A stretch of DNA of 64,000 bases from Typhlomys cinereus (GCA_023101885.1 JALPQD010000213.1:1249001-1313000); one strand, 5' to 3'. Counted from the stretch's first letter, positions 47,195 through 59,818 are shown. A program made the numbers and translations. Notes: generated from the sequence alone by a model not told the origin.

Positions 47195-50100
47195 TCTAGA
47201 TTAAAAATAATTTCTCCATTATAACATTAAATGTCAATGGTATTAACTCACCGATCAAGAGACACAGATTACAAACTTGGATTAAAAACCACAACCCGTC
47301 AATCTGCTGCCTTCAGGAAACTCATCTCACCACAAAAGATAGGCACATCCTAAAAATAAAAGGCTGGTCAAAAATTCTGCAAGCTAATGGAACCAGGAAA
47401 CAGGCAGGGGTAGCCATTATGCTTTCAGATAAAGTGGACTTCAAACCAAAAAAAATCATGAGACACAGATGGATACTACATTTTAGTCACAGGTACAATT
47501 CACCAGGGAGACTTCACAATACTGAACATAAATGCACCTAATACGGGCCCCTCCATATTCATTAAGCAAACTCTACAGCGTCTAAAGTAAGAAATCAACC
47601 CCTAAACAATAATTCTTGGAGATTTCAACACTGCCCTCTCAACATGGGATAGATCAACAGGCCAAAAGCTTAACAGAGACACTCTGGAACTCAACCAAAC
47701 CCTTAAAGAAATGGACCTTACAGATCTCTATCGAACTTTTCATCCACGCACCAAAGAATATACATTTTTCTCAGCAGCACACTGAACTTTCTTCAAAATA
47801 GATCACATATTGGGCCACAAAAGGAATCTTCACATATACAGGAAAGTTGAAATTCTAGCCTGTACCCTATCACACCACCATGGTCTAAAGCTTGATATCC
47901 ACAACACAATAAACAACAGAAAATACACTAACTCCTGGAAACTTAACACTATGATGCTGAGGGAGAATTGGATTCAGAAAGAAATTAAAAAGGAAATTCA
48001 AGATTTTCTGAACTGGAACAATAATGAAAATACAACTTATCATAATCTCTGGGACACAATGAAAGCTATCAAAAAAATGGAAACATCAGAAATAAATAAC
48101 TTAACAATGCAGCTTAAAGCTTTAGAGCCACTAGAGCAATCTGATCCCAAAAGCAGTAGAAGAATGGAGATTAGCAAAATAAGGGGAGAAATATCCGAAA
48201 ATGAGATTAGAAAAACAATACAGAGAATCAACCAGTCAGAAAGCTGGTTCTTTGAAAAAATCAATAAGATTGATACACCCCTAGCTAAATTAACCAAAAG
48301 CAAGAGAGAAAAAACCCAAATTAATGAAATTAGACATGAAAATGGAGTTATCACTACGGATACCCAAGAAATTCAGAGTATTATAACATCATATTTCAAA
48401 AACTTATACTCTGTGAAATTTGACAACACAAAAGAAATGGATAAATTCCTAAGTAAGCACAACTTTCCTAAATTCAATCAAGAAGTTGTGAATTATTTAA
48501 ACAGTCCTATAACCTATGAGGAAATCAATTAAGTAATCTTGAATCTTCCCACCAAGAAATGTCCAGGGCCAGATGGATTCAGCACAGAGTTCTACCAGAC
48601 ATTCAAGGAGCTAATAACACCAATACTCCTTAAACTGTTCCATCAAATAGCAAAGGAAGGAACACTACCAGATTCTTTCTATGAAGCTAATATCATCTTA
48701 TTCCCAAAACCTAATAAAGATACACTTAAAAAAGAAAACTATAGGCCAATCTTTTTGATGAACACAGATGCAAAGATTCCCAACAAAGTTTTAGCAAATT
48801 GAATTCAAAAAGATCATTCATGGGGATCAAGTAGGGTTTATCCCATGCACACAAGGTTGGTTCAACATACGCAAATCAATAAATGTAATCCACTATATAA
48901 ACCAGTCTAAAATCCAAGACCACATGATACTCTCTATAGATGCAGAAAAAAGCTTTTGATAAGATCCAACAGCCTTTTATGATCAAAACCCTAGAGACAG
49001 TTGGAATGGAAGCAACCTTTGTCAATATAATAAAAGTTGTCTACAACAAGCCCACAGCAAGTATTATACTCAATGGGGAAAAACTGGAAACATTCCCACT
49101 TTGATGAGGAAGTAGACAAGGCTGTCCACTTTCACCACTTCTCTTCAATATTGTACTTGAAGTCTTAGCTGAAGCCATAAGACAAGAAAGGGAGATAAAA
49201 GGGATTCAAATCAGCAAGGAAGAAGTCAAGTTATCTCTATTTGCTGATGACATGATTTTATACCTGAGTGATCCCAAAAACTCTACCAAGAAACTCCTGG
49301 AAATAATACAGAAGTTCAGCAGGGTAGCAGGATACAAAATAACCATACAAAAATCAGTGCCTTTCCTATATGCCCAGAATGAAAGAAGTGAAAAAGCCCT
49401 GAGAGAAACAATCCCATTTACTATATCCCCTAAAAAAATGAAATACCTTAGTATAAACCTAATCAAGGAAGTAAGTGACCTTTACAATGAAAACTTTAAA
49501 ACCCTAAAGAAAGAAATTATGGAAGACACCGGAAGGTGGAAAGACCTGCCATGTTCCTGGCCAGAATCAATATCATAAAAGTGACCATCCTACCAAAGGC
49601 ACTATACAGATTCAATGCTATACCAATTAAAATCCCAAAGCAATTCTTTAAAGAAGTTGACCAAGCAATCTCAACATTCACATGGAGGCACAAAAGACCC
49701 AGGATAGCAAAAACAATACTGAGTAACAAAATCACTGCTGGAGATATCTCCATACCAAACCCTAGTCTATACTACAAGTCCATAGATATAAAAGCAGCCT
49801 GGTACTGGCTCCAAAATAGACACACAGATCAATGGATAGGGGTTGAAGACCCAGATATAAGCCGACAGAATTACAGCTATTTGATATTTGACAAAGGGGC
49901 CCAAAAAATCCAATGGAAAAAGAACAGTATGTTCAACAAATGGTTCTGGCGAAACTGGATCTCCACATGCAGAAGATTAAAACTGGACCTGTACTTATCA
50001 CCATGTACAAGAATTAATTCCAAATGGATCAAGGACCTCAATATAAGGCCAGAAACTATAAAATCCTTAGTTGAAAGGGTAGGAAACTCCCTGGAGCTGA

Positions 50101-50995
50101 TTGGACTAGGCCAACAGTTCCTAATCAGAAATCCAATAGCAAAGTCAATACAACCAACACTCAACAGATGGGATCTTATAAAATTAAAGAGCTTCTGTTC
50201 AGATAAAGAGATTGTAACTCGAGCACAAAGGCAACCCACAGAATGGGAGAAAATCTTCACTATCCATACATCTGATAGAGCTGTATTATCCAGAGTGCAC
50301 AAAGAACTTAGAAAACTAAACACCAAGGAAACAAATGGCCCAATTAAAAACTGGGCCTTGGAACTGAAAAGAAACTTTACCAAGGACGAAATTAAAATGT
50401 CTAACAAATATCTTAAAAAATGCTCCACATCCTTAGCCATCAGGGAAATGCAAATCAAAACCTCCCTGAGGTATCATCTCACCCCTGTCAGGATGGCAAA
50501 AATCCACAATAAGAAAAATACCAAATGCTGGAGAGGATGTGGAGAGAGGGGAACTCTCCTATATTGCTGGTGGGAATGCAGACTCATACAACCACTCTAT
50601 AGCGAGCCATCTGGCGATTCTTATAGAAGTTAAAAATTGAAATGCCATATGACCCACCTATTCCACTTTTGGGAATAACCCCCCATACAGCAAATATTCA
50701 CCTCGATGGAACAAGCATGACCATGTTCATAGCAGCACTGTTTACAATAGCAAAGTCATGGAATCAACCCAAATGTCCAACAGTTGATGAATGGATAAGG
50801 AAAATGTGGTACATTCATACAATGGAATACTACTTAGCCATCAAAAATGATGAATTAAAAAATGATGAATTAATGCAATTTTCCAGGAAATGGATGGAAT
50901 TAGAAACAATTATATTGAGTCAAGTATCCCAGACACAGAAAATTAAGCGCTGTATGTACTCCATAATAGGAGGGTCCGAGTACCAAACCCACTAA
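47195..50995 (+). pseudogene. L1 ORF2 (endonuclease and reverse transcriptase), broken
   Basis: ORF2p nicks the target DNA and reverse-transcribes L1 RNA at the nick. The endonuclease runs from LNVNGINSPIKRHR (about 47230) with CLQETH, then GDFNTALSTWDRS (about 47620-47660) and DHILGHK (47802-47822). The catalytic SDH is read as SHH at about 47869 (LSHHHGLK). The reverse transcriptase has [13 protein letters not shown] (about 48569-48607), ENYRPI, a SIDAEK motif broken by an extra A near 48950, and an intact FADD (49240-49251). The C-terminus holds [17 protein letters not shown], where the zinc-knuckle His is Tyr, and MEYYLAIKN (about 50824-50850). Many frameshifts and stops, for example TAA at 48531, TGA at 48800, a short deletion just after 48800 and stops at 49576 and 50631. 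It ends with TAA at 50993. Confidence 0.93.
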
Positions 50996-51931
50996 GAGAC
51001 ACACTCAATGATAAATTTCTGTAATACCTACAGTAATTGCAAAGATTATTAACAGGAGAGAAGGGGAAGGAGGGCCCCGCCAGAAACAAGGAGAGAGGAG
51101 ATCATGCTACAGCAGAGATAATAGGCCACCATCAGGGACTGCAAGTAAGTAATGAGACATGTGGTTAAGCTCACAGTCTTTCCTTCCTGGTCACTTAGAA
51201 GTGATGAGGTATGATCTTACCAGAAAGGGAGGGCATAGTCTGGCAGATAGAAGGTAACCATTTGGCAATGGGAGACTGACCCACCCCTCACCGCAGTCTC
51301 CTACTCTTATCCATCTACCTTTGAATCAATCTATCCTTATAAGAAGACTCTATTTTAACAGGTTTTTATCTCTGGCCAGGGGGTAACATCCAATACCCAT
51401 CAGGATGGAGCCAAGGGCATTGTGGGAGCAGCAAAACTGAAAAAAATTTCAATAAACCATAATTCAGAACATCAGAGACTCTATATCAACCACCTGGAAT
51501 CAGGCCTGCCTAATCTCTCCCCATCCTGAAGCTCAGGGAAATTTGTGGAAGAGGGGACGGTAAGATTGTAAGAGCACAAGGATGGGAGGAGTCATGATAT
51601 GCAAGATACTCCACACAAGTCAGGGCCGAAGCAATTATAACTGGACTCTGCATGATCTGTGCAATGACCAACATATCATTGACCCCTCAAAGAGTTGTAG
51701 GAATTGCCACTGAGTCCTTACATCTCATCAGAGAGGAGGACCCAGAGGAAAGTTTGATATACACGTTAAACGATGCTTCAGAGATGGGGGAGGGGGCACT
51801 GGGAGAAAGGGAGGGAGGGGGAAAGGAAGGGAAAAGGGGAGAGGGAGCAGGGAAGTCGAGGGAGCAGTGGAGGGAGGGAGGGGACAGGGGTACCTATTAC
51901 ATTTGTATGAGCAGAAAAATAAATAAATTAA
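50996..51931 (+). repeat. L1 3'UTR with G-rich tract and polyadenylation signal
   Basis: It follows the ORF2 stop. It includes a purine tract at 51782-51895 with several G-runs in G-quadruplex spacing (ggggg-a-ggggg-cact-ggg; ggg-a-ggg-a-ggggg), a feature of mammalian L1 3'UTRs. An AATAAA-type signal lies at about 51917-51926, ahead of the A-rich end. Confidence 0.88.
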
Positions 51932-51947
51932 AAAAATACACAAAACC
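51932..51947. repeat. Target-site duplication of L1, right copy
   Basis: Identical to the left copy at 45221-45236. Removing one copy plus the element restores ...ctcctgtcaaaaatacacaa... joined to aacctagcttgaagagctgc. Confidence 0.92.
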
Positions 51948-52002
51948 TAGCTTGAAGAGCTGCTCCTGACCAGGCTGAAAGACTGAAAGACTGGAATCAT
52001 GT

Positions 52003-52131
52003 AACCATAGTTTCACATGCCTGTGATCCTGACCACAGCATTTAGGAGGCTGAAGTGAGAGGACAGTGAGTTCCATGCCAGTCTGGGCTACTTCGTGAGA
52101 CTCCCAAAGAAACAAACAGAAAAGAACTATA
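52003..52131 (+). repeat. B1/7SL-derived SINE monomer, diverged
   Basis: 'cacatgcctgtgatcctgac' then 'ggaggctgaagtgagaggac' then 'gccagtctgggctacttcgt' then 'gagactcccaaagaaac' is the B1/Alu left-monomer order. It lies 56 bp right of the L1 insertion. Old. Confidence 0.75.
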
Positions 52132-52389
52132 ACAGATCACAACATAATAAAATTTTAAATCCCAAAGTGTTACAGAAAAAAATCTAAAATGCTATATAAA
52201 ATGTAATTTGTGTTCATTTTTCAACCTTTCTTTCAGTTTCAAATTAAAATTGAAAGTCTGAGTATAAATTCCCATTACTTTTGAACAATGCAGGGTATGA
52301 ATCATGAGATTTGGCTACAGTTAGATCATGATCTAGTTAAGTAGAATCACTTTTGATTTCATCCGATGAATTTTGAGTACTTGAAATTT

Positions 52390-52545
52390 ATTTATTTAAA
52401 ATGAGTTAATAAATTATTAGTGCAAGGGAGCGTGCACACTCTGTTCTGCATGTGGAAATCAGAAGATAACTTCATCCACTACCCTGCAGGTTCTGAGGCT
52501 GAAACTTATGTCATGTATTTGCCTGCTAAGCCATCTTGCCAGCCC
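52390..52545 (-). repeat. B3-type SINE fragment
   Basis: The head is the complement of 52515-52545 (aagccatcttgccagccc) with 'catgtggaaatcagaagata' (52450-52469) in the body. The TG tail is lost. Confidence 0.6.
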
Positions 52546-53278
52546 AGGACCTGAATTTTCATGCTAAGAATCAAGATAAGTATATTCTGCACCAAAGTTT
52601 TATTGAAACTTGTTTATTAAATATTTAGAAGTTTTAAAAAGTACGATATAATAAATAAGAATATGCCTAATTTAGTTCAAAAGATAGAATACTTAATAAC
52701 CCCCACAGCCACAGACCCTTCATATGTTTCTGCTTACTTGCACCCTTCCCCCATTTTCACTTCTGAATTTTGTCATTTGTTTATCGTTTAATTTTAAAGT
52801 ATGTGTCTGTACCCATAATGATGTATGATTTTGTGTGGACGATTCTGAATTTCACACTCTGGAGATCTTATGCTTAATTTGTCGTTGAAAGACTTTGATT
52901 TGTTCAAAGTTATAATCTTGGACTATTCAACATCATTCTATGTCTGAAGCATGTGTAGCTCCTCTGTATTAACTGTCCTACCACTCTGCTGAGTCACAGA
53001 TTACTTGCCCCTTCCTTTCATTTGGTAGCCATTCCTGTTATTTTCAATTGATCGCAAATAAGGGCTGGCTCTAGAAAGAAGTGGAGATCTATGAAATATA
53101 TAAATTTGATTTCCTATTGCCAACTTGTCTTTCATAGAGAAGCTAGCACCACGTGCTCAAAGCAGAGAACTTTCCTTTTGTTCTATTTATGTATGCTCTG
53201 AGTAGTCTTTGGTTTTACCAGATTTTTAAATTGTTGTTAATTTGACACGAAAAGTGGTTTGTTTTGGTTATAATTGTT

Positions 53279-53562
53279 TTTATTTTCTTATTCAATTGTG
53301 CATGTTGTGTGTATGTATGTGTGTGTGCAGGCATGCGCGTGTGTGTGTAGAACCACAGGCAAATTCGGGAACCACCATGGACGCCTCCACCTCCTCCTTG
53401 TTTACTCTGCCCCCGGGATTCACAGGTTCCGCCCTACCAGGACCAGAAACGCAGGCTGCCCCCGCTTCCGCCTGGCGTCTATACGTGGGGTCTAGGATCC
53501 GAACTCAGGACCTTCCCCCTACAAGGCAGGGGCTTAACCTCTGAGCCACCTCTTCAGCCCCC
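53279..53562 (-). repeat. Young B2-like SINE, copy 4, with 19-bp TSD
   Basis: Head, GC-rich body and TG block are as in the other young copies. Perfect direct repeats, tgttttggttataattgtt, at 53260-53278 and 53563-53581 bound it. Two frames of 73 and 100 codons over it are not genes. Confidence 0.93.
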
Positions 53563-53639
53563 TGTTTTGGTTATAATTGTTAAAGGGATCCCATGAATAC
53601 AAGGAATTCTTTTTTCATATGTCTTCTCCTAGGAAAGCT

Positions 53640-54000
53640 GTTATCATGTTACTGGTATTAGACTTTAAAAATCTCTTCTAAATAACAGGAATCTTCTTTA
53701 AGAAGATGCAAAAGGTAAGTCAAATGCATACCTGATTATGATTTGCATTATCTTCTTTGCCTCAAGGTTGAACATTGTTTCATATGTATGTGAACCATTC
53801 AAATGACCTCCCTTGTGAAATGTCACTTACTGCTTGTTACATTTTTAAATGTAAGTCTTAAGGTAGAAGTCAATTTCATTCTGCTGTGTTTCATTTGGCT
53901 AATTAGTTTTTTCCAGCTCCATTTATGAAAAAACTCCATATTAACTATATCATGTGCCATTTCATCTTTGTTATTAATCATATACACCTACACACCTCTT
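53640..54000 (-). repeat. Ancient L1M-type fragment, antisense
   Basis: 'aaggttgaacattgtttcat', then 'gaaatgtcacttactgcttg', then 'ttttccagctccatttatga', then 'gtgccatttcatctttgtta' are decayed counterparts of antisense mammalian L1 blocks in the correct order. No frame survives. Confidence 0.55.
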
Positions 54001-54089
54001 TTGAGGTTTTTGCTTATACTTAATTTTATTTAAATATAGTTATCAATGTACTAATTCAAAGTATAGCTTAAAATAGCTACTATAAAATA

Positions 54090-54310
54090 ATGAGACCGTT
54101 AATGGAGCAATAATATTTCTATCACAAATAGTCCATGTTTACAAGCATGGAAATGGATGAGAAAAAAATTTATTTGGCTTCTAATTTACACCATGAATGG
54201 AATTCAACCCAAAATAGAATAAAGGCTTAAATTAAGGAACTGAAGCTACATGAAGGTATAACTCTTCATGACATTGAATTAATCAAAAAGTGCTTCATAG
54301 TTCTAGAGGA
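54090..54310 (+). repeat. Ancient L1M ORF2 fragment
   Basis: 'ataaaggcttaaattaagga' through 'gtataactcttcatgacatt' to 'atcaaaaagtgcttcatag' follows a region of the old mammalian L1 ORF2. The match is weak but in order. Confidence 0.45.
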
Positions 54311-54732
54311 CAACCTAATAAGAGGACATCATTCATATGATCCATTTCATTCCTTGTCATAGTATTGGAAATAACATGTAGACTTGTCCTTTGGTCTCCA
54401 TAGAGCATGGTCATAAGATCTCCAGATATAGATAGCAAACACCTTACATTAAACAATTTATAATTTGCATGTAATTATGTTTATCCTGGCTATTATATTA
54501 AACAGTCTCTAGATTAGTTATATCGCCCAACAGAGTACAAATACTATATAGGTGGCTGTTGTACTGTGTTGATGTGGAGCAAGGACAAATCAATTTGAGT
54601 CTTGTGTGCCCACATACAGTCTCACTGACCCAGGAGATGAGGTAAGAACATTATTTCAGTCCAAGACTTTGGAGCAACCTCGACAGCATAAGGCCAAGTT
54701 TTTAAGGAAAAAAAAGAGAAAAACAAAATATT

Positions 54733-55085
54733 TATGTATGTATAGTAAACATGTACACTTTTTGCATGTGTGTATGTGTGCAGTTTGCATATGTATGTGC
54801 ACCTGTGGTTGCATGTGTGGAGTTGGTGCTAAGAGTCTTCCTTGAACTGTTTTCCAACTACTTCATTGAAACAGAGTTTTCTCATCAAAATAAGAGTGTT
54901 CTGATTTGGATCATCTGGCTAGCCATCTTTCTCCAGGGATCCTCTATCTCTGCCTTTTGAGCACTGGAATTATGGTGAGTGGGCTACCAAGTCTATCCAG
55001 CATTTGCATTGGTTTGAGGACCTGAAACATGGTCTTCATTCTTACATAGTAGGAGGTTCCCCACTGAACCATCTTTTCAGCCCTA
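54733..55085 (-). repeat. B3/B4-type SINE
   Basis: The tRNA-like head is the complement of 55055-55085 (gaaccatcttttcagccc). The middle has 'tatctctgccttttgagcac', and the TG-rich tail is at 54760-54815. It has inserted between two pieces of ancient L1. Confidence 0.6.
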
Positions 55086-55094
55086 GGTGTAATT

Positions 55095-55570
55095 TAGAAA
55101 ATTATTTTCCACTTGGTTTGATCAGTGGATATAGAACTGACAAATGCTTAGAGAGTAGAAACAACAAAAACATCAATCTACTAACTGTAGCACCAAGGAA
55201 ATATGATAGATACACATAATAGAACATTATTGAGCCTTACAAAGAATGCAATGCAGACGACATTTAAGACCAGGAGACTGAACAATAGAAGCCAACACAG
55301 AAGACCACCAATTATGTACTTCTATGTCACTTGGAATGTTAAAATAAGACAGATCCAAAGATACTGACTATAGGTGAATGTGACTGGCAGAGCTATGGCA
55401 CAAGCGAGGAATCCATGGTAGTAACTGTTAAAAAGATTAGAGAGTGATGGTAATGAAATGAAGTTATCATGGAATAACAATTTTGATGTTCAAAGGACTC
55501 TGTAAATGTACTAAACACCACTAAATTGTACATCTTGAAATGGTGAGCTCTCTGATAATAAGAATCATAC
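55095..55570 (+). repeat. Ancient L1M ORF2 tail and 3'UTR
   Basis: 'gatacacataatagaacatt' (MEYYSA-coding block, decayed) near 55210. Near 55503, 'taaatgtactaaacaccact' followed by 'aaattgtacatcttgaaatg' is the well-known L1M 3'UTR block. No frame survives. Confidence 0.7.
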
Positions 55571-56389
55571 AGAAATCACATTATGAAACAGTAAAATGAC
55601 CTTTGATAACTGGCATGGTAAATCCTATCCCTCTGTATTTCTCTTCTTTTACTCATGGTCCCTTTAGTATTATTCAGTAACATATGGTACATTGATTAAT
55701 AAATACATTTGAGATGGTTTGTCACATTATAAAATTGGGTTTTCTATGATGATTTAGTAAGCAAAAATGTTAAGTGATGTATAACGCTATCAGATTATCT
55801 CTATGTCATAAATAATTGCGAATAATTTATACATTTATAATTATTTATAAAAATGTTTGTATGATAAACAATGGAATATTTTTGACCATCTCAATCCTAC
55901 CTTTAATTTCTGTTTTCTTACCTTATCACATATTCTAGCAATTATTTTACAATTGTGCATAAAATCAGGCACTTTGAAGTGTACTTTGCATAAAAAATGA
56001 ATTTGATATTTTGCTAATAAATACTCAGTTTGTTGTTAATTTTTCAGGGCACATTTAAAGTTATAAGCAACTTCTGTTGATTTTGCCGTTTACTAACAGT
56101 GTCTATCATGCAGTTAAAGCAATCAATCTCCTACAGGCTTACTAGAGTCTGTCTTAATTAATAAAGTCTTCATAGGTGTGCCCACAGGCCTCCTACAGCA
56201 CAAAATTGACAGCCGAAACTAACTAGCCACAGTGTCGATATGACACTTTATTTTGTGAAAAATGCTGTTTACATATGAAAGTCATAAACACTGACCATGA
56301 TTTCAAAAAGACTTATTGCCTGACTTAATGTTTTGTCTTTCCCTGGTAATATTATAGCTATAAAATTTTAGTCTCATTTTTATCTATTC

Positions 56390-56809
56390 ATTTGAATCTT
56401 TTATCTTTCAATTTAACATTTCTCTTGTTAATAGCATGGAGTATATTAAAAACATTTAATGGTCTGCATTTCAACATGAAACTGTATACAAGTATTTTGA
56501 ATTCTTCTATGGTTGAATTTATTCCTATTTATTTTTTACATTCATTTTACATTACATTTTTTACATTTATATTCCTTTCTTTGTTATATTTTTCTGTTAC
56601 GTACATTTAAATTTTTTATTCTTTCTGTCAGATAAAAAATTTGCACAATATCTATTTCTCATTTGTTATCTTAATTTTTTTAATGTAATACTTTTCATTA
56701 CTAAAATGTGAGTTCATTGATATGTTTAACTTATTTGCAGACAGTTCATAAACTTCAAAAGACTTTACCTGAATCACTTGTTATTTAGACTTTGACAAAT
56801 GATATTTTA
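56390..56809 (-). repeat. Probable ancient L1/HAL1 remnant, part 1, antisense
   Basis: T-rich sequence interrupted at 56826-57117 by a young SINE and resuming after it. The family call rests mainly on the second part. It may also be plain AT-rich DNA. Confidence 0.35.
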
Positions 56810-56825
56810 AAAAATTACCATTGTA

Positions 56826-57117
56826 GGGGCTGGAGAGGTGGCTCAGGGGTTAAGCCTCTGCCTTGCAGGTGGAAGGTCCTGAGTTTGGATCCTAGATCCC
56901 ACGTATAGACACTGGGCAAAAGGGGGGCGGCCTGTGTTTTTGATCCTGGTAGGGCGGAGCCTGTGAATCCCTGGACAGAGTAAACAAGGAGGAGGTGGAG
57001 GCAGTCCATGATGGTTCCCAAATTCATCCATAGTTCTATACACACACACATACATACACACATACACACACATACATGCACACACACACATGCACAATTG
57101 AATAAATAATAAATAAT
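56826..57117 (+). repeat. Young B2-like SINE, copy 5
   Basis: Head 'ggggctggagaggtggctca', B box near 56880-56893, GC-rich body, CA-rich block and the tail attgaataaataataaat. Target duplications aaaaattaccattgta (56810-56825) and aaaaattacgattata (57118-57133), 14 of 16 identical. Confidence 0.92.
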
Positions 57118-57133
57118 AAAAATTACGATTATA

Positions 57134-58600
57134 ATTTAATATTACTTATTTTGTTAATATTATAATAATTTGTAATATGAATACTTTAAGGCCAGAAGTT
57201 GTACATCATTGTTTTGTTCGGAACATACAAAATTTATTCAGAACATACTCTGGTGGTTGTATTAACATTTTATGTGCTTTTTATTTCTTACACATTTCAC
57301 AGTTTCCATCTGATTTTTTTTTCAGAAATTTCAACTGTAGCCTTCTTTTTAGATGTCTCTTTCCATTTGTGCAGTTAAAATTTATTTTCCAACATTATCA
57401 TTGCTTTCTTCTTGGTAATGTTCAATTTCTTTTGAATACATTGAAGATTTTGATTTTGTCTTTGATGATTGGTAGTTTCACCAAATTAGACATCAGCATG
57501 GACTTCATGTCTCCATTTCTCTTATCTCGGGCTTTATATTCTGTGAATTAGACCTTTGACTTGAAATGATTCTTAAGACACAACCCCCCTCACCAGCTCT
57601 CCGAAACATTTTATTCATACATGTGTAAGAATTTCTCATGTCTCCTCCCTGTTTTTAAGTCTCTTTTTAATGTTTCTCCCTCTTTCCTTGTATGTGGTAA
57701 ATGTTTTCTTCATTTCCTTCTTTTGCACAGTTCTCTCTTTCACTTCATTTTACCACACATTAGACGTGGTTTATCTGGTACTAAAAGTAAATTCTTATTT
57801 CGGCTTTGTTTTATATGATATTTAATAAGCAATCATCACTGAATTTTAATTTCTGAATGTAATATTTAGCTGCTTTTCTAATATGCCTGATTTTACTTTA
57901 CCCTTTTTTTGATATGTTTAAGTTTGTATTCTTTTATACTTTCCAAATGTATTTGAATTTTGCAGTCTGTGGCTGATAAACCCAAGCCAAAAGACTTTTG
58001 ATGTCTAATTATCTTTGTTTTGTTTCCGTGTGTGTGTGTGTGTGTGCGCGCCCTCAGTGTGTATGTTTGTATGTGAATGTATGTGTTATATACACATTTT
58101 TGACCAAACAGTTATTTTTTCCAAATTTTATTTATAACTATTCTTGAGGTCTGGTTTGACGGCAATATCTTCCAGGGAAAAGTTTGTACTGATTTTTTCT
58201 ATTTTAGTATAGCTTTATTTGGTTTGCTCCAGCTTTTGTAATAAATTTCCAACAATTATACAATTAGATTTTTTTGAATCACTGGGATAGCATGAATGCA
58301 GGCTTTTAAATGTTTGAGAGAGTCAGTCTATATATACAATGTCTGTGATGGGCTCTATTTCTCCTTTGGTGCTCACTTTTAATAGGTAATTTCTTTACTA
58401 ATGCCTCAGCCAGAAGGATTTATGAGAAGCTTTACTTCTCATTTGTTCTGACATGCAGTGGAATCGCAGCTCTAAGTATGAAAATTCTTTTTATCCTCTG
58501 CCTTATTTTAACAAGATCCAGTGCTTCCTGGAATCAAAGTTACCTGATTCTAAACATCATTGTCTTGCAAACCAGGACCACGATATACTTCAGTCTTCCT
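57134..58600 (-). repeat. Probable ancient L1M/HAL1 remnant, part 2, antisense
   Basis: T-rich sequence with 'gattttgtctttgatgattg' followed by 'ttagacatcagcatggactt', then 'ttcttcatttccttcttttg', in an order like antisense old L1 sequence. No frame survives. The right boundary is a guess. Confidence 0.4.
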
Positions 58601-59479
58601 TTGATTTTAACTTCAGAGTATTTTTTTAAAGATTGAGTGAGTATGTGTTTTTCTATCTGTTTAGTATTTGATAAATTTTTTGTACCATATATAGCATTAT
58701 ATTTTGTGTTGCATAATAAAATATAATTTCTGTCATTACAGTTTTTAAATCTAGAGCTTTCATAGGTTAGCAGTATTATTATAATTCTTTTCCAAATATT
58801 TTGGTTTAAGTCTTCAACAGATTTTGAAAGTTGAACAGAAATAGAAGGCATAATTACTCTAAAGATCTCTTTTTAAAGCCAGATAATTTTCATATTAGAT
58901 GCAGAGTTTAAGAAGTAGACTATGAAAATAGTTTACCATGACAATGGCCTAGTTTGGGATTTGGCTCAATGTTTGCATTTGTGCCCCAAGACTCCAGCCT
59001 GGAACCTTGTTTCTTAGTGTGACAGTGTTGCTGGGAGGAACTTCTAAACAGGAAGGTCAGAGGAAGTCAACATGCCTCACTTGGAGTGCTTCCCTCAAAA
59101 AACATCAATATCGGATCAGCCTTATGGGACTGGAGTTCCTGCTCACAGGAAAGTTGTAATAGAAGAGCAACTTTAGCTATTCTTGATAATTCCCATCAAA
59201 GGTATGCTTTGGTAATACCTCTATCATTTCCTAATCCATTCTAGTGGCTAATGAAAATGGACCAACACATTCCTGGACACAGTCGAAATTAAAAGCTGTC
59301 ATCCCTGTCTTAATCAACATTCCTGATTTAGGTTCAAAAACTAAATTTTCTGGGTGTGGTTTCCATATCCAGCATATATTTAAGAAGCATTCCCAGAGAC
59401 ACCTTTTATCTTGCTACTATACATGGGAGGGGATGTAGTCACATGCAGTAGTTCTGTCGGAAAAAAAACATGCCTCTAA
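58601..59479. other. Single-copy sequence, nothing recognised
   Basis: AT-rich; no repeat or gene was recognised. Confidence 0.4.
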
Positions 59480-59815
59480 TAGGGGACTGGGGGCCCTGGG
59501 GTTAGCACTAACTATGACCTGTATTTTGCTGTCAACGTGCACTATTTTTCAGTGGAGTTTTATGGAGCAGAACTGCAGTTTAATAAGAGGCTCATTTGCA
59601 GGTACACTTCCCTCCTACTGAAAAGATGCCTTGGCTTTATGGCAGTCTGATTGGTGTCCTGTGGAGGTACAGTGCCTGGTGAGCACCTCATCGTAATGGA
59701 AATGAATGGCAGCCATTGCTACCCTCTTACTATGCATTACTACATTAGCAGAAGTCCGATAAAGACTTACATTTGCCACTGGCAGAGGCCAGCTTCATTT
59801 GTTTAGTTTCTCAAG
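59480..59815. promoter_or_regulatory. Candidate conserved non-coding island
   Basis: Repeat-free and of balanced complexity, with words such as tttaataagag, catcgtaatgg, ctacattagc and a CAGGTA E-box-like site. It ends at a (TA)n run at 59819-59838. The call is by composition only. Confidence 0.3.
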
Positions 59816-59818
59816 CTT

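Larger units (their letters stand above)
45237..51931 (+). mobile_element. Structurally complete but coding-dead LINE-1 (about 6.7 kb)
   Basis: The order is GC-rich 5'UTR, ORF1, ORF2, 3'UTR with G-rich tract, and A-rich tail. It is flanked by perfect 16-bp duplications (45221-45236 and 51932-51947), so the insertion is bounded at both ends. ORF1 and ORF2 are both broken by stops and frameshifts, and ORF2 lost a short segment in the reverse-transcriptase region, so the copy cannot mobilise itself. Its 3'UTR matches the antisense truncated copy at 33.3-33.7 kb, showing this family amplified here more than once. It is not close to mouse L1 in ORF1 N-terminal sequence, as expected for this fast-evolving region. 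Confidence 0.95.

Noticed and set aside
45237..51931. An active, retrotransposition-competent L1
   Set aside because: ORF1 and ORF2 carry multiple stops and frameshifts, and catalytic residues are changed.
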